Below, in pieces: positions 39,623 to 49,546 of a stretch of DNA of 64,000 nucleotides. Under the pieces are notes generated by a model. That model did not search any database. It saw only the letters and a list, made by a program, of their open reading frames with translations, and had not been told where the DNA came from. The stretch is from positions 248,001 through 312,000 of the forward strand of contig NZ_LN890655.1 in the NCBI RefSeq assembly GCF_900066015.1. Reading direction: 5' to 3'. Both the position numbers and the translations under genes were made by a program. The DNA is from Candidatus Promineifilum breve. Its GTDB lineage: Bacteria; Chloroflexota; Anaerolineae; Promineifilales; Promineifilaceae. The stretch's first letter is position 1. Each line of letters starts with the position of its first letter.

Positions 39623-40606
39623 CTAGGGGTAGGGATCGGTCGTCGCCGTGGACGTCGCTCCCGATGGCGGGTAGCCCGTGCCCGACGGCGTACTGGTCGG
39701 CAAGCCGGGCGTGGCGCTTCCGGGCGTACCGCCGGTCGGCGAGGGCGTGGGGCTGGCGCCTGGGGGCGGGGTGGCGGCCGGCGTCAGCGCGGGATCGGGG
39801 GTGGCGGGGGTGGCGGCCGGTGTGCCCACCGTCGCCAATGGGGTCACGGGTGGGGCGGTTATAGCCTGTGTCGGCGTCAATCCGGCCGGGAGCGTTGCGC
39901 CAATGGTGGCGGTCATGGTCAGGGAATCGGTGATCGTCGGCGTCACCTCGAGGGTGGGCGTGAGCGCATCCACGGTCTGTTCCGGCGCTAGAGTGGGCAG
40001 GGCCTCGCCGGGGATGACCGTCAACAGCGGGCCGGTTGCGCCGGTGAGCGGGTTGGGTTCCAGAATGCGGTCGACGGCCAAATACCACACCGTCCCGTCG
40101 TCCGGCTCCTTGCCGCAGCCCACCGGTCCCCGATACGCCTGCCAGAAGCCGGTCACGGTCATCGGCGTGCCCGGTTCGAGGAGCGTGAGCAGTGGTTCGA
40201 AGCCGGTGGCATTGAGTTGTAACTCTTCGCTCACCAGGCTCCAGCGGATGGACGGCCCGGTGTAATCGAGGCATTCCGGCGCGGCCAACGGGGTATATGC
40301 ACCCGACACTTGCAGGCGGCGGCCCAAAAAGGCCGCCGGATCGGCATTCAACTCGGCAAAGCCGATCTCCTCCGGCTCCGGCGCGGTGGTGGCGGCGGGC
40401 GGCGTCATGGTCGGCAGGCTGGGGTAGAGCGGGTTACTGTTGCCGCCGCTGAGGGAAACGGCCAGCAACGCCAACCCGACCACGACCAGGACGGCCGCGC
40501 CGATGGAGACGAGTGGCAATCGCCCGATCATCCTCCAGCGACCGGATGGGCCGGGATGGTGCGGCTCCGCATCGGGAGCGGTCAATGGCTCAGGCGGCAT
40601 ATCCAT
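39623..40606 (-). CDS. Membrane protein with OB-like domain and Thr/Pro-rich tail
   Basis: I do not recognise the family. About 327 residues from the ATG at 40606, which overlaps the BatA-like stop by one base. One membrane helix (about residues 28-50), then a compact domain (GFAELNADPAAFLGRRLQVSGAYTPL; MTVTGFWQAYRGPVGC) that reads like two OB-type units, then about 125 residues rich in Thr, Pro, Ala and Gly with no Lys. The tail resembles a surface or wall-spanning stalk. It is the last gene of the MoxR-DUF58-BatA cluster. Confidence 0.7.
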   Translation of the reverse strand: MDMPPEPLTAPDAEPHHPGPSGRWRMIGRLPLVSIGAAVLVVVGLALLAVSLSGGNSNPLYPSLPTMTPPAATTAPEPEEIGFAELNADPAAFLGRRLQVSGAYTPLAAPECLDYTGPSIRWSLVSEELQLNATGFEPLLTLLEPGTPMTVTGFWQAYRGPVGCGKEPDDGTVWYLAVDRILEPNPLTGATGPLLTVIPGEALPTLAPEQTVDALTPTLEVTPTITDSLTMTATIGATLPAGLTPTQAITAPPVTPLATVGTPAATPATPDPALTPAATPPPGASPTPSPTGGTPGSATPGLPTSTPSGTGYPPSGATSTATTDPYP

Positions 40607-42498
40607 CAGCTTCTTATGCCCAATACGCCGGCGCGGCGGTGATAGGCTACCCACCACTCCACCAATAATACGATAAATCCGGCCCCCAGCAGCCAGTGCC
40701 CCACCTCGCGCACGCCAACGGCCTGATTCACGCCGGAGGGAACATCCAGCCGGCCGATGCGCAGCGTGTCTGTGGGCTGGATGCGTGACTCGCCGGGGTC
40801 AAAGAAATTGACGGCAAACGCGCCCACCGGCTGTTCAATCCCGTCTCTATCTCGGCTGGAGACAGTGTACAGGCCGGGGAGTTGGGTGTCCTGAAAAAGC
40901 ACCATGCCGGACGATTCGTCAAGCGCCTGTTGCCAGATTGCGCCGTCGGGTGTGGTGATCGTGATCATTTCGGCGCGGGCGTCGGGCAGCAGCGACACCA
41001 CGCTGCCCGGTTGCAGCGTCTCATTCATGGTAAAGGCCGGCCCAGGGTTCAACCACGCGGCAATGTTAGCCATTAAAGCCGGAAAAGCAATCTGCAGGGG
41101 CAGGTCAGACTGGTTAAGGTCGAAGGGCAGGACGACGACCCGCCGCCCGTCTACCTCTCCGGCCAGCAGCAGCGGCCCACCCGTGGCGCTGACGAGGGGC
41201 ACGAGACCCGGCGCGATGACGGTTTGCGCCTCGGCAATGTTGACCGACCGCCAATCGACGTCGGCCAGCAAGGGGTGGTCGGCTTGAGCAATAAACTGGG
41301 TATCGGTGAAGCTGCCGGTTACCTGGATGAGGTTGGCGCTCTCGTCTGTTGGTTGCGGATTGATGATCAGGAGGTTGCCCGCAGGCAGCGTTTCCGGCAG
41401 AGGAACCCCGTCAAAGATGTAGAACCCGGCACTTGCCTGACCTTCTGATGCGGCGTCATCGGCCGCGGCGCGCACGACTTCATAGCCGGGCAAGACGGCA
41501 AATAGCCGCTCCAAAAATAGATTACCCTCCGAAACAAGCATAACCCGTTGGCCGGCCCCGCTGCCGGCCACATGCCAGGCCCGATTATCAACAGCCAGAT
41601 AATCGGCCGTCCCGTCCAGAGGCTCAAGATGGGCCTCGATCACGTTGGCCTCGGCCGGCAGTTGCCAGGTGACGCCGGTCGTTTCCGCCGGCGCGACGTC
41701 AAGTTGCCGCGAGTCGAAGAGGACGCCATCCACGGTCAGGCTCAGCAGCACTTGACCGGCCGCTGTGCCGTTGTTGGCGACGCTGACCAATGCTTCCAGC
41801 CCTTCGGCCGCCGGGCGCACGCCCAGGGAGGCGAGGGCCAGATTGTCGCCGCTGCGGCCGACCGGCAGAAAGGTCACCTCAGCGGGCACGTCGGGCAGGT
41901 CGGCCGGCAAGCCGCCATCGGAGACGATGACAAGGCGCGGATCGGCCAGACCGTGGGTCAGCCCGGCCGCGAGGGCCAGCGCCGCCGGCCAATCGGCGGC
42001 CGAATGCTCCAGTGTGGCGTTGTTCAGGGCGGCGCGCAGCAGGTCACGGTCGCCGGTGGCCGCCGACAGCACGGTGGGCGCGCGCCCGGCGGCGATCAGC
42101 GTCATCTCGTCGCCGCCGCCCAGGCCGTCGATCAACCGCTCCACCTGGGCCGTCGCCGCCTGAAAGCGGGTCGCCCCGTCCGCGCCGTCGGTCGCGCCCA
42201 TCGACGCCGACGTGTCGAGCAGGACGATCAAATTGCCGTCGATTTGGCCTTCCAGCGGCAGCGTGGGCCGGGCCAGCGCCAGAACCAGTAAAGCCAGGAT
42301 CAACAATTGCAACAGCAAGAGCAGGTTGCGGCGCAGCCGTTGCCAGGGGGCGTTGGCCGTGCGGTCGCGGATGAGGTCGCGCCACAGGAGCGTACTGCTG
42401 ACCAGGCGGTCGCGGCGCTTCTGGCGCAGCATATAGAGCAGGAGAATGGGCACGGCCAGAAGGCCAAGGGCCAGGGCGGTGGGGGCCAGCAACGCCAT
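40606..42498 (-). CDS. BatA/VWA-domain membrane protein
   Basis: About 630 residues. The N terminus matches the BatA N-terminal domain (LLAVPILLLYMLRQKRRDRLVSSTLLW) with two membrane helices, followed by a von Willebrand A domain with the MIDAS start VLLDTSASMG. A long extracytoplasmic region and a C-terminal membrane helix (GHWLLGAGFIVLLVEWWVAY) follow. Proteins of this set occur with MoxR and DUF58 partners; the cluster's task is probably chaperone-like assembly or stress response, not established. ATG at 42498 chosen. Confidence 0.85.
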   Translation of the reverse strand: MALLAPTALALGLLAVPILLLYMLRQKRRDRLVSSTLLWRDLIRDRTANAPWQRLRRNLLLLLQLLILALLVLALARPTLPLEGQIDGNLIVLLDTSASMGATDGADGATRFQAATAQVERLIDGLGGGDEMTLIAAGRAPTVLSAATGDRDLLRAALNNATLEHSAADWPAALALAAGLTHGLADPRLVIVSDGGLPADLPDVPAEVTFLPVGRSGDNLALASLGVRPAAEGLEALVSVANNGTAAGQVLLSLTVDGVLFDSRQLDVAPAETTGVTWQLPAEANVIEAHLEPLDGTADYLAVDNRAWHVAGSGAGQRVMLVSEGNLFLERLFAVLPGYEVVRAAADDAASEGQASAGFYIFDGVPLPETLPAGNLLIINPQPTDESANLIQVTGSFTDTQFIAQADHPLLADVDWRSVNIAEAQTVIAPGLVPLVSATGGPLLLAGEVDGRRVVVLPFDLNQSDLPLQIAFPALMANIAAWLNPGPAFTMNETLQPGSVVSLLPDARAEMITITTPDGAIWQQALDESSGMVLFQDTQLPGLYTVSSRDRDGIEQPVGAFAVNFFDPGESRIQPTDTLRIGRLDVPSGVNQAVGVREVGHWLLGAGFIVLLVEWWVAYHRRAGVLGIRS

Positions 42499-42500
42499 GC

Positions 42501-43445
42501 CTAACGAATCACCCCTTGCCGGCGCAGCGACTGCTGGATGACCATTTCCCACGGCGTATCAGTCGTGATTTTCGTGTAGTGGATTGAGCGGGCCGCGCAA
42601 TGGGTGGCAATGGCCTGCTGCCACGCCCCGGCGCGCAGGCTGTACTCCTCCACCGTCAGCGGGTCGAGGGTGATCTCGGCCGCTTCGCCCGTCTCCGTGT
42701 CGATCAGGCGCAGATCGCCGCCCATCGCCGGTGTCAGCTCATCGGGGCTGAGAAGATGCAGCACGGCGATCTCGTAGCCGCGCGCCTGGAGGGCGCTCAG
42801 GCCGGGGCGATAGTCGCCGGGCGAGAGCAGGTCGCTCAGCAGCAGCAGCAGCCCAGGCCGCCGCGCGCGCTGGGCGTAGCGTTGCAGGGAGACGTCGAGT
42901 GACGTTTTGCGCCGGCTGTCGCCATTCTCGCGCCAGAGGGCGGCGTAATGGGCCTCCAGGAATTGCACCAGCGGCCAATTGTTTTGCCGGCCGCGAAACG
43001 GCCCCCAGGCCTGCCGGTCGGCGCTGTCGAACAAGGTCACCTGTACCAGATCGCCCGACAGCAGCCCAATCGTGCCCAGTGCCCCGGCCAGAAGCAGGCC
43101 ATAGCGCAGCTTATTGTCCGCCGTTGGCAACTCGTTTTCGTCGCGCGGCCAATTCATGCTGTGGCTGACATCGACCAGCACGTGGACGGCCAGGTCTTCC
43201 TCTTCTTCGGTCAGCTTGATGAACGGCCGCTCCAGCCGGGCGAAGACGTTCCAATCCAGCCGCCGCAGATCGTCTCCTTTCGTGTAGTCGCGATAATCGG
43301 CGAATTCGATGGCCGTGCCCCGCTTGCGGCTGCGGCGATCGCCTTTCATGGCCCCCACGCGCACGGCGTCGGCCATCAGGGTCAGTTGCTCCAGATGCCG
43401 CAGATCGGCCTCGGCGAACAGGCGCGGGGAATCGTTAGCGGGCAT
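42501..43445 (-). CDS. DUF58 (VWA-like) protein
   Basis: The DUF58 signature DYTKGDDLRRLDWNVFARLERPFIKL is at about residue 52, followed by HVLVDVSHSMNWP, a VWA-like metal site. No membrane helix. Length 314. It overlaps the MoxR gene by 11 bases and precedes the BatA-like gene by two, the common MoxR-DUF58-BatA order. Confidence 0.9.
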   Translation of the reverse strand: MPANDSPRLFAEADLRHLEQLTLMADAVRVGAMKGDRRSRKRGTAIEFADYRDYTKGDDLRRLDWNVFARLERPFIKLTEEEEDLAVHVLVDVSHSMNWPRDENELPTADNKLRYGLLLAGALGTIGLLSGDLVQVTLFDSADRQAWGPFRGRQNNWPLVQFLEAHYAALWRENGDSRRKTSLDVSLQRYAQRARRPGLLLLLSDLLSPGDYRPGLSALQARGYEIAVLHLLSPDELTPAMGGDLRLIDTETGEAAEITLDPLTVEEYSLRAGAWQQAIATHCAARSIHYTKITTDTPWEMVIQQSLRRQGVIR

Positions 43446-44442
43446 GGGCCAGGGTCTCGCGGGGCACGGCCCGCAGCAGGTCGGCGATGATGTCGTCGGG
43501 CCGCACGCGCTCGGCCTGCCCCTCGAAGTTGAGCAAAATCCGGTGGCGCAATGCGGCCGGGGCGATGGCGGCCACGTCGTCGAAGCTGACGTTGAAGCGG
43601 CCGTCCATGAGCGCCAGCACCTTGGCCCCGACGATGATGGCCTGGCCGCCGCGGGGGCTGGCTCCGTAGCGCACGAAATCGTCGGCCATGCGGCTCAGGC
43701 CGTGGCCGGGATGGGTGGCGATGACCAGCCGGCCGACAAAATCGCTGACGGCCGTGGGCACGGGGATGCGCCGGGCGACGGCTTGCATGGCGAGCAGATG
43801 CTCGGCCGAGGCCACGGGCGTTATCTCCGGCTCCGCGCCGCCGGTCGTGCGCTCCAATATTTGACGCATCTCCTCGGCCGACGGGAAAGGGACGTTGACC
43901 TTGAACATGAACCGGTCGAGTTGGGCCTCGGGCAGGGGATACGTGCCCTCCTGCTCAATCGGGTTCTGCGTGGCGAGGACGAAATAGGGCGCGGGTAGCG
44001 GGTAGGTGGCGTTGCCGACGGTAACGGTGTGCTCCTGCATGGCTTCGAGGAGGGCCGATTGCGTCTTGGGCGTGGCGCGATTGATCTCGTCGGCCAGCAC
44101 GAGGTTGGCGAAGACCGGCCCTTTTTGGAAACGAAACATGCGCCGGCCGTCTTCGCCCTCTTCCAGGATTTCCGTGCCGGTGATGTCGGCCGGCATCAGA
44201 TCGGGCGTGAACTGAATGCGGCTGAAGTCGAGGGCCAGGGCGCGGCCGAAGGAACGGATGAGCATCGTCTTGCCCAGCCCCGGCACGCCCTCCAACAGCA
44301 CGTTGCCGTTGCCGAGGATGCCGACCAGGACGTGGCGCACGACATCCGCCTGGCCCACCATGGCCTTGGCGATCTCGTTCTGGATGGTGACGACCGTTTC
44401 ACGAAAGGGCAGCGCCGCAAACTCGTTTTCTTCAGGCCCCAT
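43435..44442 (-). CDS. MoxR-family AAA+ ATPase
   Basis: Walker A LEGVPGLGKT is at about residues 53-62 and Walker B LVLADEINR near 112, followed by sensor motif FVLATQNPIEQEGTYPLPEAQLDRF, characteristic of MoxR. Length 335. GGAGAG precedes the ATG. It probably acts with the DUF58 and VWA partners as a remodelling chaperone. Confidence 0.94.
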   Translation of the reverse strand: MGPEENEFAALPFRETVVTIQNEIAKAMVGQADVVRHVLVGILGNGNVLLEGVPGLGKTMLIRSFGRALALDFSRIQFTPDLMPADITGTEILEEGEDGRRMFRFQKGPVFANLVLADEINRATPKTQSALLEAMQEHTVTVGNATYPLPAPYFVLATQNPIEQEGTYPLPEAQLDRFMFKVNVPFPSAEEMRQILERTTGGAEPEITPVASAEHLLAMQAVARRIPVPTAVSDFVGRLVIATHPGHGLSRMADDFVRYGASPRGGQAIIVGAKVLALMDGRFNVSFDDVAAIAPAALRHRILLNFEGQAERVRPDDIIADLLRAVPRETLAHAR

Positions 44443-44499
44443 GGGACACTCTCCGGCTAGTTTCCGCGATTATACAGGCGTTTTGAGCGGGACGTTACC

Positions 44500-46140
<1,641 letters not shown>

Positions 46141-46158
46141 AATACGCCTCCCAAAAAC

Positions 46159-46188
46159 AAAAAAGCCGGGGTCTTGATTGCCCCGGCT
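46159..46188 (-). terminator. Attenuator terminator in the ABC-F leader
   Basis: On the minus strand AGCCGGGG (46188-46181) and CCCCGGCT (46171-46164) pair perfectly around a 9-base loop and run into six T. The terminator ends 19 bases before the ABC-F start codon, so it must be suppressed for expression. CGGGGCA in its left arm (46185-46179) is complementary to TGCCCCG in the last codons of the leader ORF (46235-46229). Confidence 0.9.
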
Positions 46189-46221
46189 ACGATTCACAAA
46201 AACTTTAGCTTTACATAAAAT

Positions 46222-46317
46222 TCATGATCGGGGCACACTGATACAAGGCCGTCCCGTGCTGGAAGCCAGCAGATGGGTCTGAACGATCTCGCGCGTGTAG
46301 CCGACCATGAAAGACAT
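46222..46317 (-). CDS. Leader ORF upstream of the ABC-F gene
   Basis: A 31-codon ORF begins at ATG 46317 (MSFMVGYTREIVQTHLLASS) and ends at TGA 46222, 33 bases before the terminator. Its last codons GTG CCC CGA TCA contain TGCCCCG, able to pair with the terminator left arm. A ribosome finishing the ORF would cover this arm; a ribosome stalled inside, for instance by a drug, would leave it free to act as antiterminator. The ribosome binding site is weak (GGGGTAAG at some distance). Coding status rests on this arrangement, not on homology. Confidence 0.6.
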   Translation of the reverse strand: MSFMVGYTREIVQTHLLASSTGRPCISVPRS

Positions 46318-46342
46318 GGATTTCAGCTTACCCCAAACACGT

Positions 46343-46371
46343 CTGACAGGCAACTATCGGCGTGATATACT
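46343..46371 (+). promoter_or_regulatory. Promoter of the binding lipoprotein
   Basis: CTGACA (46343-46348) and TATACT (46366-46371) are 17 bases apart, each one mismatch from consensus. Transcription would start near 46378, only 8 to 20 bases before the candidate start codons. The divergent ABC-F leader must start close by. Confidence 0.65.
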
Positions 46372-46385
46372 GGCCCATTGGGACG

Positions 46386-47726
46386 ATGAAATCAACAATG
46401 AGCAAAACCAATCGCCTGATCTTGACGTTCATTCTCTTAATCCTGTTCGCCACGGCTAGCGGCTGCACGCTACTACAGGAGTCGCCGGGCATCGTGGTCA
46501 CCCCTTCGCCGGGGGCCACCGCCCCGGCGGCGACGCCCGCGGCTCTGGCGACGAGCGATCTGTCCGGCTTGCCCGTGCCCGCCCAATCCATTGCCCAACT
46601 GCGCCTCTGGCTACCGCCCGAGATCGGCGCGCGCACCGAGGCCGGCGCGGCCGAACTGGCTGACCAACTGGCGGCCTTCCGCGCCGAGCAGGGGGCGCTG
46701 GAGATCGCCGTCGAACAAAAGCCGGTCGAGGGGCCGGGGGGCATCCTGGCCTTCCTACAGGCCGGGCGGTTGGTGGCCCCGTCGGTCATGCCCGACCTGG
46801 TGGCCGTGCCGACGGCGCTGCTGGCCGACCCCCGCGCGCGCGACTTGTTTTTTCCTCTGGATACGCGGCTGGCGGCCGATAGTCTAGGCGACATCTACCC
46901 CGCGCCGGTGTCACAAATCGTCCGCGATGACGCGTTTTTCGGCGCTCCTTTCGCCACGGCCGGACTGACGCATCTGCTCTATGATCCGGCGGTGATCTCG
47001 GGCACCATCCCGCTCAACTGGTCGCAGTTCATTTCGGTCACCAATCACACCCTGGTATTGCCGGCCGACAGCCGCGAGGGGGCGTTGCTCGGCCTCCAAT
47101 TCTATCTGGCCGAGGGCGGCAACCTGACCGACGACACGGGCCAGCCGGTATTGGAAACGGAACCGTTGGCGCGCGCCCTGGCGACGATTGGCTTGCGCAA
47201 GGAAAACCTGTTGCAGAGCCACCAACTGAAGACGCTGGATGAGGCGTGGCAATATCACCAGTTGGGCACGAGCGACTTCATGTGGACGCGGGTCGAACAT
47301 CTGTTGGGGCTACAGGCGGCCGATCCGCGACTCGTGGGCGCTCAGGCCTATTCGGCCGTGCCCGGTGTCTCCGGCGCATTGGTGCCGCTGACGACGAGTT
47401 GGGCCTGGGCCATCACGACGAGCGACCCGGCCCGCCAGGCATTGGCCGGCGAACTGATCACCTTCCTGACGTCGGCCGAAAACATGGCCGCCTGGAATGG
47501 GCGTAGCCAACTGTTGCCGGCGCGCCGTGAGGCGATGGCCTTGCTGGGTGAGCTGAACCCCTATTATCAATTTGCCGGGCTGGAATTGGAACGCGCCCAG
47601 CCCATGCCCGTCAACGAAGCCAGCCGGGTCATGGATGCGCTGGGCGACGCGGTCTTTCAGGTGTTGACGACCGAGACGTCGCCGGTGCTCATCGCCGAGC
47701 AGGCCGCATTGAGCCTGCGCCAATAG
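46386..47726 (+). CDS. Extracellular solute-binding lipoprotein (ABC transporter type)
   Basis: About 446 residues. Lipoprotein signal ILTFILLILFATASGC with the lipobox Cys near residue 28, then a Thr/Ala/Pro linker. The body resembles family 1 solute-binding proteins (FFGAPFATAGLTHLLYDPAVI, LNWSQFISV, AGELITFLTSAENMAAW). No permease or ATPase gene lies nearby, so transporter partner and ligand are unknown. Start is ATG 46386 or 46398; the predicted transcription start fits either. The 3' end overlaps the hydrogenase protease gene antisense by 70 bases. Confidence 0.8.
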   Translation: MKSTMSKTNRLILTFILLILFATASGCTLLQESPGIVVTPSPGATAPAATPAALATSDLSGLPVPAQSIAQLRLWLPPEIGARTEAGAAELADQLAAFRAEQGALEIAVEQKPVEGPGGILAFLQAGRLVAPSVMPDLVAVPTALLADPRARDLFFPLDTRLAADSLGDIYPAPVSQIVRDDAFFGAPFATAGLTHLLYDPAVISGTIPLNWSQFISVTNHTLVLPADSREGALLGLQFYLAEGGNLTDDTGQPVLETEPLARALATIGLRKENLLQSHQLKTLDEAWQYHQLGTSDFMWTRVEHLLGLQAADPRLVGAQAYSAVPGVSGALVPLTTSWAWAITTSDPARQALAGELITFLTSAENMAAWNGRSQLLPARREAMALLGELNPYYQFAGLELERAQPMPVNEASRVMDALGDAVFQVLTTETSPVLIAEQAALSLRQ

Positions 47727-48220
47727 GCGGTGAGTTCGGCCGCGACCTGAGCCACGGCGCGTGTGACGGCCGGACTAAGCGCTAAGCCAAAATCGGTCGT
47801 GGCCGGCTGGATGCCGAGCACGTAGACGGTCGCGCCGGTCTCGGCGGTGATGAACTCGGCCAATACGCTGAGGGGCAGGGTGTGGGTGCTGCCGCCCGTC
47901 GCATCGGCCGCCGCCGCCGGCAACCACAGGATCGTCCCCGGCGGCTGCCCGGCGCGAAGGGCATCGACAAACAGCAGTATGGTGGGATGAAAACGGGTGA
48001 TCGGGCCGAGGATGTTTTCCGGTGCGTGGGCCGCATCGAGCAGCAGCAAATTGTCGGCCGGTTCAAGGTTCGCGATAAGGTGGTGAATGACGGCCGGCCC
48101 GGCGGCGTCATCGCCGCGCAGCATCTGCCCCACCCCCACGATGGCCAGACGCGGTGGCGCGCCGTTAACCGGCGGCGCTAACCGGCTCAGTTCGTTCCGC
48201 CAATTCAAGCTGCTCGACAT
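47657..48220 (-). CDS. [NiFe]-hydrogenase maturation protease (HycI/HybD type)
   Basis: It would remove the C-terminal peptide of the hydrogenase large subunit after nickel insertion. AIVGVGQMLRGDDAAGPAV carries the conserved Asp that binds Ni, followed by LLLDAAHAPENILG and GIQPATTDFG, typical of the M52 family. Length about 187. It is the last gene of the hydrogenase operon and overlaps the ferredoxin-subunit gene; ATG 48220 or 48235 are both possible. Its presence supports that the large subunit is a true metal-binding hydrogenase subunit. Confidence 0.85.
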   Translation of the reverse strand: MSSSLNWRNELSRLAPPVNGAPPRLAIVGVGQMLRGDDAAGPAVIHHLIANLEPADNLLLLDAAHAPENILGPITRFHPTILLFVDALRAGQPPGTILWLPAAAADATGGSTHTLPLSVLAEFITAETGATVYVLGIQPATTDFGLALSPAVTRAVAQVAAELTAYWRRLNAACSAMSTGDVSVVNT

Positions 48221-48584
48221 CTTCCGGCCGTCCATAGGTGATCAAATAGCCGTCGCGATCGACGTCGGCCAATTCCCATTCCTCGTTGTCCAGGGTGATG
48301 CAATTGAAGCGGCAATTGTAGGCGCATTGGCCGCAGAAGGTGCAGCGGTCGGCATAATAGCGAAAGACGAACCGTTTGGCCGCCTTGTCGATGGTGATGA
48401 AGTCGATGGCCTCGGCCGGGCAATCCTTGACGCACAGGCCGCAGCCCGTGCAGCCCTCCGGGTTCCAATGCAACAGGCCGCGAAACTGCTCGACCGTCGG
48501 GCGACGTTCCAGCGGATAGATTTCGGTCACCGGCCGCCGAAAAGCCGATTCGACCAGGTCAACCAACATGCCGATCTTTTTCAT
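48165..48584 (-). CDS. NuoI/HycF-like 2[4Fe-4S] subunit
   Basis: A 139-residue polyferredoxin subunit. Two complete cluster motifs: CTGCGLCVKDCP and CTFCGQCAYNCR. It would pass electrons between a soluble donor and the NuoB-like subunit. The ATG at 48584 overlaps the NuoH-like stop by four bases (ATGA). A longer upstream frame is the shadow of the neighbouring gene. Confidence 0.9.
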   Translation of the reverse strand: MKKIGMLVDLVESAFRRPVTEIYPLERRPTVEQFRGLLHWNPEGCTGCGLCVKDCPAEAIDFITIDKAAKRFVFRYYADRCTFCGQCAYNCRFNCITLDNEEWELADVDRDGYLITYGRPEDVEQLELAERTEPVSAAG

Positions 48585-49534
48585 TGCAGCACCCTGAACA
48601 GGACGATCAATAGCCATTGACCGATGACCAGAACCGACCCCAGCCGCCACCACAGATTGACCGTCTGGTCGATGCGCAGGCGGGCGAGGACGGTTTGCAG
48701 GACGACGACGACCAGCAGCAGACCGAGCGCCTTGGCCGTAAACAGCACAGCGGCCAATGCGCCCTGACCGGTGCCGCCCAGATAGAGAGCCGTCACCAGC
48801 ATCAGGCCGACCACCAACTCCACCGCCCGCGCCAACGTAAACAGGGCCAGCCCGCGACCGCTGTATTCGGTCAGCGCCCCAGCCACGATCTCCGTTTCCG
48901 CTTCCGGGGCATCGAAGGGGGGCAGTTCCAGCTTGCCCATCAGGCCGATGAGGGCCACGACGAAGGTGATGGGCAGCGTCAGGGCGAACCACGCCCGCGC
49001 GGCGGCCGATTGGGCCAACTCATTGATCTGCCAGCTGCCCCCCGCGCCGGCCAGCATGAGGGCCACCGCCGGGGTGAGCAAGGCCAGGATAAAGGGCGCC
49101 TCGTAGGCGAACAGTTGGGTGAAGACCCGCAGCGCCCCGGTCAGCGAAAAGCGGTCGCGCGTCTGCGCCCCGGCCAGACCGATGCACAGCGTCAGCAAGC
49201 TGAGCAGATAGAGGGTGACGATGAGATCGCCGGGGTAGCTGAAGACCGGCGGCAGGCCGAAGAGCGGCACGGCCAGGGCGGCGGCCAATGCCCCGGCCAG
49301 GGCGATGATGGGCAGGGCGGCGAACAGCAGCGGGTTTGCGCCCTGGGGCTGAATCTCTTCCTTGCCCAATAGCTTGACCACGTCGGCGAACGGCTGGAAC
49401 CAGCGCGGCCCCAGCCGGTTCTGGAAGCGGGCCAGCAATTTGCGGTCAACCCACTGGAACAGCAGCCCAGCGGCCAACAGGCCCAGCCCGGCCGGGAAGA
49501 ACATCAAGGTGAACAGATCGCGCGCGATGGACAT
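48581..49534 (-). CDS. NuoH/HycD-like membrane subunit
   Basis: About 317 residues with eight predicted membrane helices. The quinone-chamber/first-loop region is recognisable: VDRKLLARFQNRLGPRWFQPFADVVKLLGKE and, further on, FDAPEAETEIVAG-YSGRGLALF. In group 4 hydrogenases this subunit anchors the soluble arm to the antiporter modules. It follows the large subunit by 12 bases. Confidence 0.92.
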   Translation of the reverse strand: MSIARDLFTLMFFPAGLGLLAAGLLFQWVDRKLLARFQNRLGPRWFQPFADVVKLLGKEEIQPQGANPLLFAALPIIALAGALAAALAVPLFGLPPVFSYPGDLIVTLYLLSLLTLCIGLAGAQTRDRFSLTGALRVFTQLFAYEAPFILALLTPAVALMLAGAGGSWQINELAQSAAARAWFALTLPITFVVALIGLMGKLELPPFDAPEAETEIVAGALTEYSGRGLALFTLARAVELVVGLMLVTALYLGGTGQGALAAVLFTAKALGLLLVVVVLQTVLARLRIDQTVNLWWRLGSVLVIGQWLLIVLFRVLQ

Positions 49535-49546
49535 GATGCTCCGTTG

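Noticed and set aside
48585-48992. Upstream extension of the ferredoxin subunit gene.
   Set aside because: It lies in the NuoH-like gene in another frame; the ATG at 48584 forms a normal ATGA overlap and gives a family-length protein.
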